Origin: CBDATA01 sp965215615
GTDB taxonomy: Bacteria > Acidobacteriota > Vicinamibacteria > Marinacidobacterales > Marinacidobacteraceae
NCBI GenBank assembly: GCA_965215615.1
Contig: OZ244068.1
Span: 806,001-870,000 of the forward strand
Length of the DNA stretch: 64,000 nucleotides
Reading direction: 5' to 3'
This document shows positions 44,193 to 53,498 of this stretch, in pieces. A program made the position numbers and the translations under genes. The notes under the pieces were generated by a model. It did not search any database. It had not been told where the DNA came from and worked only from the letters and a program-made list of their open reading frames with translations. Positions within the stretch are counted from its first letter, which is position 1, and every line of letters begins with the position of its first letter.

Positions 44193-47054
44193 ATGATCCT
44201 GCGCACGGTCCGGAGCTTCCTGCCGCGGGGAGGCGTGAGGTCTCTGCTGGCGCTCGCCGCCACCGTGCTGCTCTTCGTGCTGGTGGCTGCCAACATCGCA
44301 CGCCAGACCCGCGCCGAAGTCATGGACGACGGCGTGTACTGGGATCTGGAGCGTGGGGCCGTGGTTGCGCTCCGGGTGGATTCCGGCGGGGCCGGAGCGG
44401 GTGCCGGAGTCCGGCCCGGTGACACGCTCCGGGCGATCACCGAAGAGCAGAGCGGGGCGGTGTTCATGGTCACCTCCCCCGCCGACGTGCGCCGGGTGCT
44501 CGATTCCGCTTCGAGCGGGGATTCGCTCCGCTATGTCCTGATGCGGGAGGGAGTTCGCCGGGGGTTGATGCTGCCGGTGGCACCGCTTCCCCGGCAGAAT
44601 CCGACGCTTTATTTCTTCCTCGCGGTGGTGGGTGTCTTCGCCGGGGCGGTGGGAACGTTCGTCTATGCCTTCCGCCGGGGCGCTTCCGCCGCCGCCCACT
44701 TCTACGGCCTCTGCATCCTGTGGCTGATGGCGTTCGCCTTCTCGTTCACCGGCGAACTGGATCTGCTCGACCACGCCTTCTTCTGGCTGGACCGGATCGG
44801 AGTTCTCCTCTTCCCGCCGGTCTTCTTGCACCTGGCGCTGAACTTCCCTTATCCGGGGAGATTCCTGAAGAGCCAGCCGCGTCTGCTGCGCTTCCTCTAC
44901 CTCCCCTCGCTCGGACTCCTCGCCCTTTCGCTCGGTGCCCGGCTGCTCTACTTCTCGCCCTTCGGCTGGGGGACTGCGGTCATCACCGGGAGCGAGCGGC
45001 TGATCGGACTCCTCGAGCCGGTGCTCTGGGCCCTCTTCTCGGTCGCGGCCTTCGCCGCCTTCGTGGATTCCTACCGGCGGGCGGAGAGCGTCACCGTCAG
45101 GAAGCAGCTCAGGTGGATCGTCTGGGGGACCGGCTGCGGAACCCTCCCGTTCGCGCTGATCTATGCGATCCCCTGGGTCCTCAGGCTTCCGACCACTCCG
45201 GAGATGGAGCTTTCGCTCGTCCCGATGGCGCTCGTCCCGCTGTCGTTCGCCTACGCGATCGTCAAGTACCGCCTGATGGACGTGGAGATCCTGTTCAAGC
45301 GGGGCCTGCTCCTCGCGTCGCTGATGGGGGGCATCGCTCTCGTCTATCTGGCCGCCTACTTTCTCGGGACCACCTACATCGGAAGCGGCGAGCCTTCGCT
45401 CCTGATCGCGGTGCTCTCCGCGATCCTCGCGGCGCTCGTGGTTCCCGTCTTCCGCACCCGGGCGGAACGGTTCGTGGATCGCCTCTTCTACCGGGAGAAG
45501 TACGACTTCCGGCGGGCGCTGGTCCGGCTCGCTTCCGAGATGAACTCCCAGCTCGATCTCGAGTCTCTCGGGGAGCGTCTGGTGGAGCGGATCGCCGAGA
45601 CCTTCCGGCTGGACCGGGTGGCGCTGCTCACCGCTTCGGATTCCGGGGAGATGCGCCTCCTCTCCGCCCACGGAAGCGAGGGGGAAGAAGAGGAGCCGCT
45701 CCCGGCTCTCGTTTCCTCGCCCGGGATCGCGCGACGGCTTCGCTCCGGGCGGATGGCGCGCATCGAGGACGGTGGCTGGGCACGCTGCGCGGCACCTTGC
45801 CTCGCGAGGGGGGATCTGGTCGGGGTCATCCTGCTCGGCAGTGTCTGGGGCGAGGAGGAGCTGAGTTCGGAGGATCTGGATCTCGTCCGCACGGTGGCGG
45901 CCCAGGCGGCGACCGCGCTCGTCAACGCCCGGCTCTACGGTTCGCTCCGGAAAAAGCACGACGAGGTGGTGGCGCTCCGCGAGCAGAGCGAGGACACCAT
46001 CGAATCGCTGGGCGAGGGGGTGGCGGTGATCGGTCTCGACGGCCGGGTGGCACGCTGGAACCGCTCGATGGAGCGCATCTTCGGGCACTCCCGGCGCGAG
46101 GTGTTCGGAGTCGGGTTCGAGCAGGTTTTCGCCCGCGAGCTGCGCTCGGCGCTCGATGCCGGGCTCGGGCGGGATTGGCTGGAACAGGGGACCCGGGGCG
46201 GCCTTCCCCGGCTCCGGCTGCGCGGATCGGAAGGCGAGGAGAAGGTGGTGAACCTCCGGGTCGGGCCGTTTCTCTCCGGGAGCGGCGAGCACAACGGCGC
46301 CTTGCTGATCGTCGAGGACATCACCGAGCGGGTGGGGATGGAAAACGAGCTGCAGTTGCGGGAAAAGATGAATGCCCTCGGGGTTCTCGCTGCCGGCATC
46401 GCCCATGAGGTGAACACCCCGCTCACCGGGATTTCGAGCTTCACCCAGATGCTTCAGGAGCAGACCCGCGACCGGGATCCGCGGAGTGCTCTCCTCTCCA
46501 AGATCGAAAAACAGGCCGAGCGGGCATCGAAGATCGTCAACGGGCTGCTCAACTTCGCCCGCCACGACCACTCGGAGTTCGGCCCGGTGGATCTGAACCG
46601 GGTGCTCGGCGAGACGCTCTCGCTTCTCGATCCGCAGGCGAAGAGTTCACGGATCCGGATCCGCAAGGAGCTGGACCCCGATCTGCCGCCCATCCGCGGC
46701 GATGAGAACAAATTGCTTCAGGTGTTCGTAAATCTGGTAGTCAACAGTTTCGACGCGATGCCTTCCGGGGGATGGTTGACCCTCAGGACCGCGAGCGACG
46801 GGGAAACCGTCACCGCGGAAGTGGCGGACACCGGGCACGGCATCGCCGAAGACGAGATCCGCCGCATCTACGACCCCTTCTATTCGACCAAGAAGAAGGC
46901 CGGGGGCAACGGACTCGGCCTTTCGATCACTTACGGCATCGTCCAGGAGCACGCAGGAAGCATGGAAGTGGAAAGCAGGCCCGACAGCGGCACGCGTTTC
47001 GTGGTCGCCCTCCCGGTGGCGGAAGCGGAACAGCGGGCGCGGGAGGAAGCATGA
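44193..47054 (+). CDS. Membrane sensor histidine kinase with PDZ, GAF and PAS domains
   Basis: A 953-residue kinase. After the first transmembrane helix comes an extracytoplasmic PDZ-like domain (GVRPGDTLRAI, residues about 70-82), then about eight helices to residue 430, a GAF domain (residues about 445-590), a PAS domain (TIESLGEGVAVIGLDGRVAR), the HisKA H-box GIAHEVNTPLTGIS (His near residue 737), and an HATPase with NLVVNSFDAMP, DTGHGI and GGNGLGLSITYGI. The stop overlaps the start of the sigma-54 regulator that must be its partner. The signal is unknown; PDZ suggests unfolded envelope protein tails. Confidence 0.9.
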   Translation: MILRTVRSFLPRGGVRSLLALAATVLLFVLVAANIARQTRAEVMDDGVYWDLERGAVVALRVDSGGAGAGAGVRPGDTLRAITEEQSGAVFMVTSPADVRRVLDSASSGDSLRYVLMREGVRRGLMLPVAPLPRQNPTLYFFLAVVGVFAGAVGTFVYAFRRGASAAAHFYGLCILWLMAFAFSFTGELDLLDHAFFWLDRIGVLLFPPVFLHLALNFPYPGRFLKSQPRLLRFLYLPSLGLLALSLGARLLYFSPFGWGTAVITGSERLIGLLEPVLWALFSVAAFAAFVDSYRRAESVTVRKQLRWIVWGTGCGTLPFALIYAIPWVLRLPTTPEMELSLVPMALVPLSFAYAIVKYRLMDVEILFKRGLLLASLMGGIALVYLAAYFLGTTYIGSGEPSLLIAVLSAILAALVVPVFRTRAERFVDRLFYREKYDFRRALVRLASEMNSQLDLESLGERLVERIAETFRLDRVALLTASDSGEMRLLSAHGSEGEEEEPLPALVSSPGIARRLRSGRMARIEDGGWARCAAPCLARGDLVGVILLGSVWGEEELSSEDLDLVRTVAAQAATALVNARLYGSLRKKHDEVVALREQSEDTIESLGEGVAVIGLDGRVARWNRSMERIFGHSRREVFGVGFEQVFARELRSALDAGLGRDWLEQGTRGGLPRLRLRGSEGEEKVVNLRVGPFLSGSGEHNGALLIVEDITERVGMENELQLREKMNALGVLAAGIAHEVNTPLTGISSFTQMLQEQTRDRDPRSALLSKIEKQAERASKIVNGLLNFARHDHSEFGPVDLNRVLGETLSLLDPQAKSSRIRIRKELDPDLPPIRGDENKLLQVFVNLVVNSFDAMPSGGWLTLRTASDGETVTAEVADTGHGIAEDEIRRIYDPFYSTKKKAGGNGLGLSITYGIVQEHAGSMEVESRPDSGTRFVVALPVAEAEQRAREEA

Positions 47055-48484
47055 GCCGGAACAAGGGAACGGTGCTCGTCGTGGACGACGAGCAGGTGAT
47101 GCGCGAGATCCTCGAGGCGCTGCTGCGACCGGCGGGGTACACGGTGCGGCTCGCCGAGAACGGCGAGCAGGGCATCCGGATCGTGGATCGGGAGCCGATC
47201 GATCTGGCGGTGGTGGATGTCATGCTGCCGGACACCTCGGGGCTGAAGGTGCTCGAACGGATCAAGGAGATCGACCCGGAGATCACCGTCATCATGCTCA
47301 CCGCGTACGCGGCGGTGAACACCGCGGTGGCCTCCCTGAAGCTCGGCGCGTTCGACTACGTGAACAAGCCGTTCCGGAACGACGAGGTGCTCAACCTGGT
47401 CAGCAACGGGATGCGCCAGCGCCGGCTCGCCCGCGAAAACGAGACCCTCCGGCGACAGATCGGCCGCCGGGAGCAATTCGACGAGCTGGTCGGCCGTTCC
47501 CCCCGGATGGAAGAGGTCTATGCGCTCATCGAGCAGGTGGCCGCCTCGCGCTCCAACGTACTGGTGACCGGCGAGAGCGGCACCGGCAAGGAACTGGTCG
47601 CGAAAGCGATCCACCGCCGGAGCCCGCGCAAGACGCGGCCGTTCGTCACCGTCAACTCCGGGAGCCTTCCCCCGGACCTGCTGGAGAGCAACCTCTTCGG
47701 TCACCTGAAGGGAGCGTTCACGGGCGCGGTGGCTCCCAAGAAGGGGCTTTTCGAGGTAGCCGACGGGGGCAGCATCTTCTTCGACGAGATCGGCACCGTG
47801 CACGCCGAGACCCAGGCCAAGCTCCTGCGGGTGATCCAGGAAAAGGAGTTCATGGCGCTCGGTGGAGTCGAGAACATCCGGGTGGATGTCCGGGTGATCG
47901 CGGCCACCAACACCGACCTGAAGCAACTGGTCGAGCGGGGGCAGTTCCGGGAGGATCTCTACTTCCGGCTGGATGTCATCAACATCCACCTCCCGCCGCT
48001 CCGCGCCCGCCGCGAGGACATCCCGGCGCTCAGCCAGCACTTCCTGAAGCGCTACGCCCGCGAGAACGACAAGCCGAAGCTGGCCTTCGCGCCGACCGCG
48101 ATGCGGGTGCTTCTCGACTACGACTGGCCGGGGAACGTCCGTCAGCTCGAGAACGCGGTCGAGCGGGCGGTGGTGCTCGCCACCGGGCCGGAGATCGGAG
48201 CCGAACTGCTTCCCGACGCGGTGCGCAACCGCACCGCCAGCCCCTCGGGCGGGGTCCTCGCCTCCCTGCCGTCGGGAGTCAGCTTCAAGGAGTACATTTC
48301 CCAGGTGGAGCGGCAGGTACTGGTGGACACCCTGAACGACGTGGAGGGGGTCCAGAAGCGCGCCGCCGAAGTTCTCGGGCTGAAGCCCACTACCCTGAAC
48401 GAAATGCTCAAGCGTCACGGCATCCGCTTCACCCGTCGGAACCAGGAAGCGGCGGAATCGGCGTTCCGCGGGGTGGCCCCGTGA
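47051..48484 (+). CDS. Sigma-54-dependent response regulator (NtrC family)
   Basis: A 477-residue regulator. The receiver has the phospho-acceptor Asp56 (AVVDVMLPD) and KPF at its end. The AAA+ domain has Walker A GESGTGKELVAKAIH and the sigma-54 contact loop GAFTGA, with FFDEIGTVH as Walker B. A C-terminal Fis-type helix-turn-helix (RAAEVLGLKPTTLNEMLKRHG) binds enhancer sites. It overlaps the kinase gene by 4 bases and the GWxTD gene by 4 bases. Target promoters (GG-N10-GC type) were not found nearby by eye. Confidence 0.93.
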   Translation: MSRNKGTVLVVDDEQVMREILEALLRPAGYTVRLAENGEQGIRIVDREPIDLAVVDVMLPDTSGLKVLERIKEIDPEITVIMLTAYAAVNTAVASLKLGAFDYVNKPFRNDEVLNLVSNGMRQRRLARENETLRRQIGRREQFDELVGRSPRMEEVYALIEQVAASRSNVLVTGESGTGKELVAKAIHRRSPRKTRPFVTVNSGSLPPDLLESNLFGHLKGAFTGAVAPKKGLFEVADGGSIFFDEIGTVHAETQAKLLRVIQEKEFMALGGVENIRVDVRVIAATNTDLKQLVERGQFREDLYFRLDVINIHLPPLRARREDIPALSQHFLKRYARENDKPKLAFAPTAMRVLLDYDWPGNVRQLENAVERAVVLATGPEIGAELLPDAVRNRTASPSGGVLASLPSGVSFKEYISQVERQVLVDTLNDVEGVQKRAAEVLGLKPTTLNEMLKRHGIRFTRRNQEAAESAFRGVAP

Positions 48485-50586
48485 TCTTCCGCCTGGCGAC
48501 GATCCTGTTGCTGGCCGCGGGACCGCTCGGCGCGCAGGAGGATTTGAGCCGCGGTGAACGGCTCGACCGGCTCCGCCCCGAGCAGCGCGAATGGCTCGAA
48601 GAGATCGTTCCCTACATCATCACGGGCGACGAGGAAGATGTGTTCCTGAGCCTCGAAACCCTCGAGGAGCGCAACCGGTTCATCGAGGTCTTCTGGGAAA
48701 AGCGCGATCCCTATCCGGCGACTCCGGAGAACGAGTTCCGCGACGAGCACATGCGCCGCATCGAGTACGCCAACCGGTTCCTCGGCCGCGAGACCTTCCG
48801 GGAAGGCTGGCAGACCGACCGCGGCCGCTACTACATCATCCTCGGCGAGCCGCGCGAGCGTCAGTCGTTCGACGGCTACAACGAAGTGGTGGCTTCGGAG
48901 CTGTGGTTCTACCAGGGCGACATCGAAAAGGGGCTTCCGTCGTTCTTCTACCTGCTCTTCTTCAAGAAGCACGACATCGGGGAGTACGAGCTCTACCACC
49001 CGATCGTGGACGGCCCGAACGCGCTGGTGCGCGGCCAGTACCAGCGGGGCGGGGGCCCGGAAGGCTCGATCGCCGCCTACGAGGTGATCCAGCGCATCGA
49101 CCCCGAGCTCGCGAACGCCTCGCTCTCGTTCGATCCCTCCGAGCCGGGAGACTGGACCACCGGGCGCGCCTCGATGGGGAGCGACCTCATCATCGCCCGC
49201 GTCGAGGATTCGCCGCGCCGCGCCGTCCGCACCGATTACGCCGATGCCTGGCTGCGTTACCGGGACCGGGTCTCCACCGAGTACTCCTTCAACTTCGTCC
49301 CGAGCCGTGGCACCTTCGGCCTCACCGGCGGCCCCCGGAACACTCCGTTCGTCCACTTCGCGGTGGAGATCGACCCCCAGAATTTCACGCTCGAAACCGA
49401 CGAGGATCAGACCCGCTTCTACACCACGCTCGACATCACCGTCGAGGCGGTGAACACCGACGGGGTCCAGGTCTTCGCGGTGGATCGCCCCGCCTTCCTC
49501 GAGCTCAACCGTTCCCAGGTGGACGAGGTCATCTCCTCGCCGTTCTCCTATCAGGACAGTATCCCGCTCCTCCCCGGCGAGTACGACCTGAGCGTGATCG
49601 TGAGGAACCGTGCCGCCCAGCAGTTCACCGTGCTCGAGACCACTCTCGACACGACGCGCGCCGGAGCCGCCGCCCGTCCGCGCCTCGCCGGGGTCATCCC
49701 CGGATTCGACGGAACGACCCTGATGGATGTTCCGGCGCCGGACGCGATCCGCACCTTCCAGGTCGGCTCCGTCCAGGTCCAGCCGGCGGCCGACGGCCTC
49801 TTCGCCCTCGGGCAGACGCTCTTCGCGTTCAGCCACGTGCTCGACGGGGGTGAGGATCATCGGATCCGCTTCCAGCTCGTGGGAGACGACCAGGGGGAGA
49901 TGGGGACCGAGGTGTTCGGCGAGGTGGTCGAGCCGCTGCGGGGTGAGGCGGTGCTCGGCCAGCTCCCGCTGGATGTCGGGGTGGGCGGGGCCTACTGGCT
50001 CGTGGCCCGCCTCGAAGACGAGTCCGGCGCGCTGCTCGATTCGGCGGAGCGACGGGTGCAGGTTTCGCCCCGCGCCGGAGTCCCCCGCTCCGGCTTCGTC
50101 TATCGCCGCGGGTTCCACGCCGCGACACCGGGGCTTTTGTCGCTGGTACGGGGAGATCAGTTCCTCGCTCTCGGGCGCTTCGACCAGGCGCTCGCCGAAT
50201 ACGAGGCCTCGGTGTCCGCCGGGAATCCCGACCTGCCGGTCGCCCGCTGGAAGCTCGCGCACGGGTACCTCCGCTCCAACCGGGTGGCGGAAGCGGTGGA
50301 GCTTCTGGAGCCGCTCCGCGAAACCCATCCGGACGTGGTGGAGGTGGCCACCGGGCTCGGCTTCGCCCGCTATTTCCAGGGGCGCTTCGAGGACGCGGCG
50401 GCCCATCTCGAGCACGCGATCGGCCTCCGCCCGCCGGAAGCGCCGGTGCTGAACATCCTCGGAGACAGCCTCGCCCGCCTCGGGCGCATCGAGGAGGCGC
50501 GGGCGGCGATGGAGCGGTCGCTCTCGATCCAGCCGGATCAGCCGGAGGTGGCGGAGCGGCTCAAGGAACTGGGGGAAGGCTTGTGA
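48481..50586 (+). CDS. GWxTD-domain secreted protein with TPR tail
   Basis: A 701-residue exported protein starting with GTG inside the regulator stop. After the signal (ATILLLAAGPLGAQ) comes the GWxTD domain with its namesake REGWQTDRGRYYIILGEP (about residues 110-127). The middle part is beta-rich. The C-terminal 150 residues are TPR repeats (ALGRFDQALAEYEASVSAGN, RFEDAAAHLEHAIGLRPPEA). GWxTD proteins occur mainly in Acidobacteriota and related phyla; their function is unknown. The operon with the two-component system suggests an envelope role. Confidence 0.85.
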   Translation: MIFRLATILLLAAGPLGAQEDLSRGERLDRLRPEQREWLEEIVPYIITGDEEDVFLSLETLEERNRFIEVFWEKRDPYPATPENEFRDEHMRRIEYANRFLGRETFREGWQTDRGRYYIILGEPRERQSFDGYNEVVASELWFYQGDIEKGLPSFFYLLFFKKHDIGEYELYHPIVDGPNALVRGQYQRGGGPEGSIAAYEVIQRIDPELANASLSFDPSEPGDWTTGRASMGSDLIIARVEDSPRRAVRTDYADAWLRYRDRVSTEYSFNFVPSRGTFGLTGGPRNTPFVHFAVEIDPQNFTLETDEDQTRFYTTLDITVEAVNTDGVQVFAVDRPAFLELNRSQVDEVISSPFSYQDSIPLLPGEYDLSVIVRNRAAQQFTVLETTLDTTRAGAAARPRLAGVIPGFDGTTLMDVPAPDAIRTFQVGSVQVQPAADGLFALGQTLFAFSHVLDGGEDHRIRFQLVGDDQGEMGTEVFGEVVEPLRGEAVLGQLPLDVGVGGAYWLVARLEDESGALLDSAERRVQVSPRAGVPRSGFVYRRGFHAATPGLLSLVRGDQFLALGRFDQALAEYEASVSAGNPDLPVARWKLAHGYLRSNRVAEAVELLEPLRETHPDVVEVATGLGFARYFQGRFEDAAAHLEHAIGLRPPEAPVLNILGDSLARLGRIEEARAAMERSLSIQPDQPEVAERLKELGEGL

Positions 50587-51179
50587 CGCGATTCGTCGCC
50601 GTCCTCGGGTTGCTCGCCTTTTTCGGGCAGCCGGAAGAAGAAACGGTCCCGGTCGTCTTCGAGACCGCGCTCGGCGAGATCGAGGTGGCGCTCTATCCGG
50701 GCCGCGCTCCGCTCTCGGCGGCGCACTTCCTCCGGCTGGTGGACGGCGGGCACTACGCCGGGGAAGCCGCCTTCTTCTACCGCGCGACCCACACCGCGAA
50801 CGGGGATGCCCACGACGTGATCCAGGGCGGACTTCGAAGCGAGGAAGAGCCGGCCTTTTCGCCCGTCCCCCACGAAACGACCCACGAAACCGGGATCCGC
50901 AACGAGCGCGGAACCCTCGCCTGGGCGCGTAACGATCCGGGAACCGCGAACACCGAGTTCTTCTTCAACGTGGGCGACAACTCCGTGCTGGACACCGATG
51001 CCGGCGACCCCACCCGTGACGGCTATGGGTACGCGACCTTCGGCCGGGTCATCCGCGGGATGGAAGTCCTCGACGAGATCCACCGCCTGCCCACCGACGC
51101 GCCCGCGTATTCGGAAGTGGTCCGCGGCCAGATCCTGAACGACCCGGTCCCGATCCGGGCCATCCGTCGCGCGGAATAG
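50583..51179 (+). CDS. Peptidyl-prolyl isomerase (cyclophilin type)
   Basis: A 198-residue cyclophilin beginning with GTG that overlaps the GWxTD stop. Family elements are VVFETALGEIEVALYPGRAP, FYRATHTANGDAHDVIQGG, GTLAWARNDPGTANTEFFFNVGDN and GYATFGRVIRGMEVLDEI. A hydrophobic N-terminus (FVAVLGLLAFFG) probably directs export. It would assist folding of envelope proteins, in keeping with the operon. The usual FxFxQ catalytic stretch is altered to FFFNVG. Confidence 0.88.
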   Translation: MTRFVAVLGLLAFFGQPEEETVPVVFETALGEIEVALYPGRAPLSAAHFLRLVDGGHYAGEAAFFYRATHTANGDAHDVIQGGLRSEEEPAFSPVPHETTHETGIRNERGTLAWARNDPGTANTEFFFNVGDNSVLDTDAGDPTRDGYGYATFGRVIRGMEVLDEIHRLPTDAPAYSEVVRGQILNDPVPIRAIRRAE

Positions 51180-51195
51180 ACGCCACCGGCCGTCG

Positions 51196-51453
51196 CTACC
51201 GGGAGCGGCACTGCGACCGGACATAGCTCTCCGGCACGCGGTTCATGCGGGTCCGGTAGCCCTTGCCCGGCGCGCGGAAGTGTTCGAGTACCGAACGCTT
51301 GACGCGCAGCGTGATCTGCTCCGTCCGGCCAGGCTCGACGAGTTCGGCCTCGCGCCAGAACCCGTCGCCGAGTTCCGGGATGTCGCTGAAGTCAATCTCG
51401 TTGTCTTCTACCGCAGAGATTTCCGTTGGCCAATGCTTTTTGTATCTGCTCAT
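51196..51453 (-). CDS. brnA: BrnA-type antitoxin
   Basis: An 85-residue protein of the BrnA family: N-terminal NEIDFSDIPELGDGFWREAEL, then a ribbon-helix-helix-like half (QITLRVKRSVLEHFRAPGKG, YRTRMNRVPESYV). BrnA binds and neutralises the BrnT RNase and represses the operon. Its ATG overlaps the stop of the upstream brnT frame (ATGA). The ordered brnT-brnA pair supports the assignment. Confidence 0.85.
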   Translation of the reverse strand: MSRYKKHWPTEISAVEDNEIDFSDIPELGDGFWREAELVEPGRTEQITLRVKRSVLEHFRAPGKGYRTRMNRVPESYVRSQCRSR

Positions 51454-51734
51454 CGAATTTCCTTCTCTCCTTTCGGGATGCGGGTCGCGCTGCGATCAGG
51501 CGCAGCCGATCTCTGCACCACAACGATCACAGCAGAGTCGACTTGCCTCACACTGACACATCGCACCTCGCCGTAGTCGCGACGCGAATCGAGTCGCGTG
51601 AGCACCAAGCCGTTGAAGATGCGCTGTGCTGTCATGAAGCTGATTCCCTCACGAAATTCCCGGGCTACTGGTGCGTTGATCTTGCGGCATGGCGTATAGT
51701 CAAGCGATATACGCCATGGCGCAAAACCAACCAT
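51450..51734 (-). pseudogene. brnT: BrnT-type toxin, apparently frameshifted
   Basis: The main frame matches BrnT in the middle (FREGISFMTAQRIFNGLVLT, DYGEVRCVSVRQV). The C-terminal signature appears in the next frame: RDRLRLIAARPASRKERRKF. A one-base insertion or two-base loss near 51510 would explain this. The N-terminus is also odd: no good start precedes ISLDYTPCRK, and the first in-frame ATG (51734) lies inside the hipB gene region. The toxin is probably inactive, leaving brnA as a remnant. Confidence 0.6.
51688..51718 (+). promoter_or_regulatory. Palindromic operator of hipBA
   Basis: Perfect 11-bp arms CATGGCGTATA (51688-51698) and TATACGCCATG (51708-51718) separated by 9 bases. The right arm ends on the ATG at 51716-51718 of hipB. 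HipB-type repressors bind such palindromes to control their own operon. It also overlaps the 5' end of the brnT frame on the other strand. Confidence 0.65.
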
Positions 51735-51988
51735 CCCTCCCGGATCCCGTCGCCACCAGCCCTCGCGCTCTCGGTCAGGCGATTCGCCGGCTGCGGCAGG
51801 AGCGCGGGATGACCCAGGCGGAACTCGCCGAAGCCTGTGTGCTGCGGCAGGCGACCGTTTCTGCCGCCGAGAACGGTGCGCCCGGGACGCGCTGGGACAC
51901 GCTCTTCCGCCTGCTCGCCGTGCTCGGTCAGGCGGTCGTCCTCCGTGACCGTACCCGCTTGTTCGCCGAGCGAACCCATGGCGAATGA
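51716..51988 (+). CDS. hipB: HipB-like antitoxin, XRE-family regulator
   Basis: A 90-residue protein from the ATG at 51716; an ATG at 51689 inside the left palindrome arm would add nine residues. The helix-turn-helix is LGQAIRRLRQERGMTQAELA, EACVLRQATVSAAENG and LFRLLAVLGQAV. HipB represses the operon and binds HipA. Its stop lies 11 bases inside the hipA gene. Confidence 0.85.
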   Translation: MAQNQPSLPDPVATSPRALGQAIRRLRQERGMTQAELAEACVLRQATVSAAENGAPGTRWDTLFRLLAVLGQAVVLRDRTRLFAERTHGE

Positions 51989-53288
51989 TCCGGCGGCGGC
52001 TCGCGGGATGATGTCCCGCCGAAGGGTGCTCGATCTCTTCGAGAACGGCCGTCGCCTCGGCGCGCTGATTCGGACCTCATCCGGCCTTTCGCTCGAATAC
52101 GCCCCCGAATGGCTCGGGTGGAGCGAGGCGACGCCGGTTTCGCTTTCGCTGCCGCTCGGGTCCGCGCCGCACCGGGGCGAGCCGGTGCTCCGTTTCCTCG
52201 ACAACCTTCTTCCGGATTCCGAGGGGATGCGGGCCCGGCTGGCATCGCGGGTGGATGCGCCGGACACCCATCCGTTCACTCTGCTGGAGATTCTTGGCCG
52301 ATGTTCCGCTGGTGCGCTGACCTTCGTTTCCGAAGGCGAGGCTCCGGGCGCGCCGGGCAAGGTGTCGGGCCAACCGCTCTCCGATGCGGAGGTCGGAAAG
52401 CTGCTCTCGCAGCTCGACCGCCGGCCCCTCGGAGTCGGGCCCCGTTTTCGCATCTCGCTCGCCGGAGCGCAGCAGAAGACCGCTCTCCTGTTTCGGGATG
52501 GCCGCCCGCATCTCCCTCTCGGTTTCACGCCGACGACTCACATCCTCAAACCTCCCATGGGTCGGGTGATGGGCGTGGATTTCAGCCAGAGCGTCGAGAA
52601 CGAGTTCCTGTGCCTGAAACTCGCGGCCGCGTTCGGCCTCACGGTGGCGGAAGCCCGGATCGCCGATTTCGCCGGAACGAGGGCGCTATTGGTGGAGCGC
52701 TTCGATCGCCAGTGGACGGAGGGGGAGCGGCTCTTCCGGATTCCGCACGAGGACTGCGCCCAGGCGCTCTCGGTCCCGACCCGGCGGAAATACGAACTGG
52801 ACGGCGGGCCGGGATTCGGGGCGCTGCTCGGACTGCTCGAAGGATCGTCGCAGCCGGATGCTGATCGCCGGAGCTTCCTCCGGGCGCAGATCTTCTTCTG
52901 GCTCCTCGCGGCGGTGGATGGCCACGCGAAGAACTACAGCATCCGGCTCCTTCCCGGCGGAGGGTTCCGGCTGGCCCCGCTCTACGACATCGTCTCGGCA
53001 GAACCCGCGCTTTCGTCCGGTGAACTCCCGCCGGAGGAAGCGGCGATGTCGCTCGCGGTCGGGAATGCGGCGGTCCGGCGGCCCGACCGGATCGAGCCGG
53101 AGCACTTCTTCGAGACCGCAAGGACGGCCGGGATTCCCGCCCGGATGGTCCGGGCCCTCTTCGAGGAACTGGTCGAGACCTGCTCCGAGGCGTTTGATGC
53201 CGTCCGCGAACAGCTTCCGGAGAACTTCCCGGCTGAACTCGCCTCCGCGATCTTCGCCGGCGTTCGCTCGCGCCTCGACCATCACTGA
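51978..53288 (+). CDS. hipA: HipA-like serine/threonine kinase toxin
   Basis: A 436-residue HipA protein with an N-terminal HipA_N region (VLDLFENGRRLGALI, PVLRFLDNLLPD) and a kinase core: SLAGAQQKTALL, THILKPP, ENEFLCLKLAAAFGL, the catalytic loop VDGHAKNYSI and the metal-binding PLYDIVSA. HipA toxins phosphorylate tRNA synthetases and cause dormancy. The ATG at 51978 overlaps hipB; all key residues look intact. Confidence 0.9.
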   Translation: MANDPAAARGMMSRRRVLDLFENGRRLGALIRTSSGLSLEYAPEWLGWSEATPVSLSLPLGSAPHRGEPVLRFLDNLLPDSEGMRARLASRVDAPDTHPFTLLEILGRCSAGALTFVSEGEAPGAPGKVSGQPLSDAEVGKLLSQLDRRPLGVGPRFRISLAGAQQKTALLFRDGRPHLPLGFTPTTHILKPPMGRVMGVDFSQSVENEFLCLKLAAAFGLTVAEARIADFAGTRALLVERFDRQWTEGERLFRIPHEDCAQALSVPTRRKYELDGGPGFGALLGLLEGSSQPDADRRSFLRAQIFFWLLAAVDGHAKNYSIRLLPGGGFRLAPLYDIVSAEPALSSGELPPEEAAMSLAVGNAAVRRPDRIEPEHFFETARTAGIPARMVRALFEELVETCSEAFDAVREQLPENFPAELASAIFAGVRSRLDHH

Positions 53289-53306
53289 ACGAGGAGGCGG
53301 TACATC

Positions 53307-53456
53307 ATGGCAATGCGGAACCCCTGTCACCCGGGGGAGATCCTGCGCGACAATCTGGCGGCAGCCGAGCTCTCGGTGACCGAGGGCGCGGCGCAGTTGG
53401 GCTGCTCCCGGCAGGCGCTGTCCCGGCTGCGGGGCGGCAAGGCTGGAGCAGTGTGA
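53307..53456 (+). pseudogene. HigA-like XRE antitoxin, truncated (49 aa)
   Basis: A GAGGAGG ribosome site precedes the ATG. The protein starts exactly like HigA antitoxins (NPCHPGEILRDNLAAAELSV, GAAQLGCSRQALSRLRGGKAG) but stops after 49 residues where the family has about 95. The lost half lies where the CCATGGTCAAAC array begins, 43 bases later. It is 18 bases after hipA. No HigB toxin is present. Confidence 0.7.
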
Positions 53457-53498
53457 AGGAACCTTCCGTTTTCGTTCCTGTGGCAACCGTTCCGGGAG

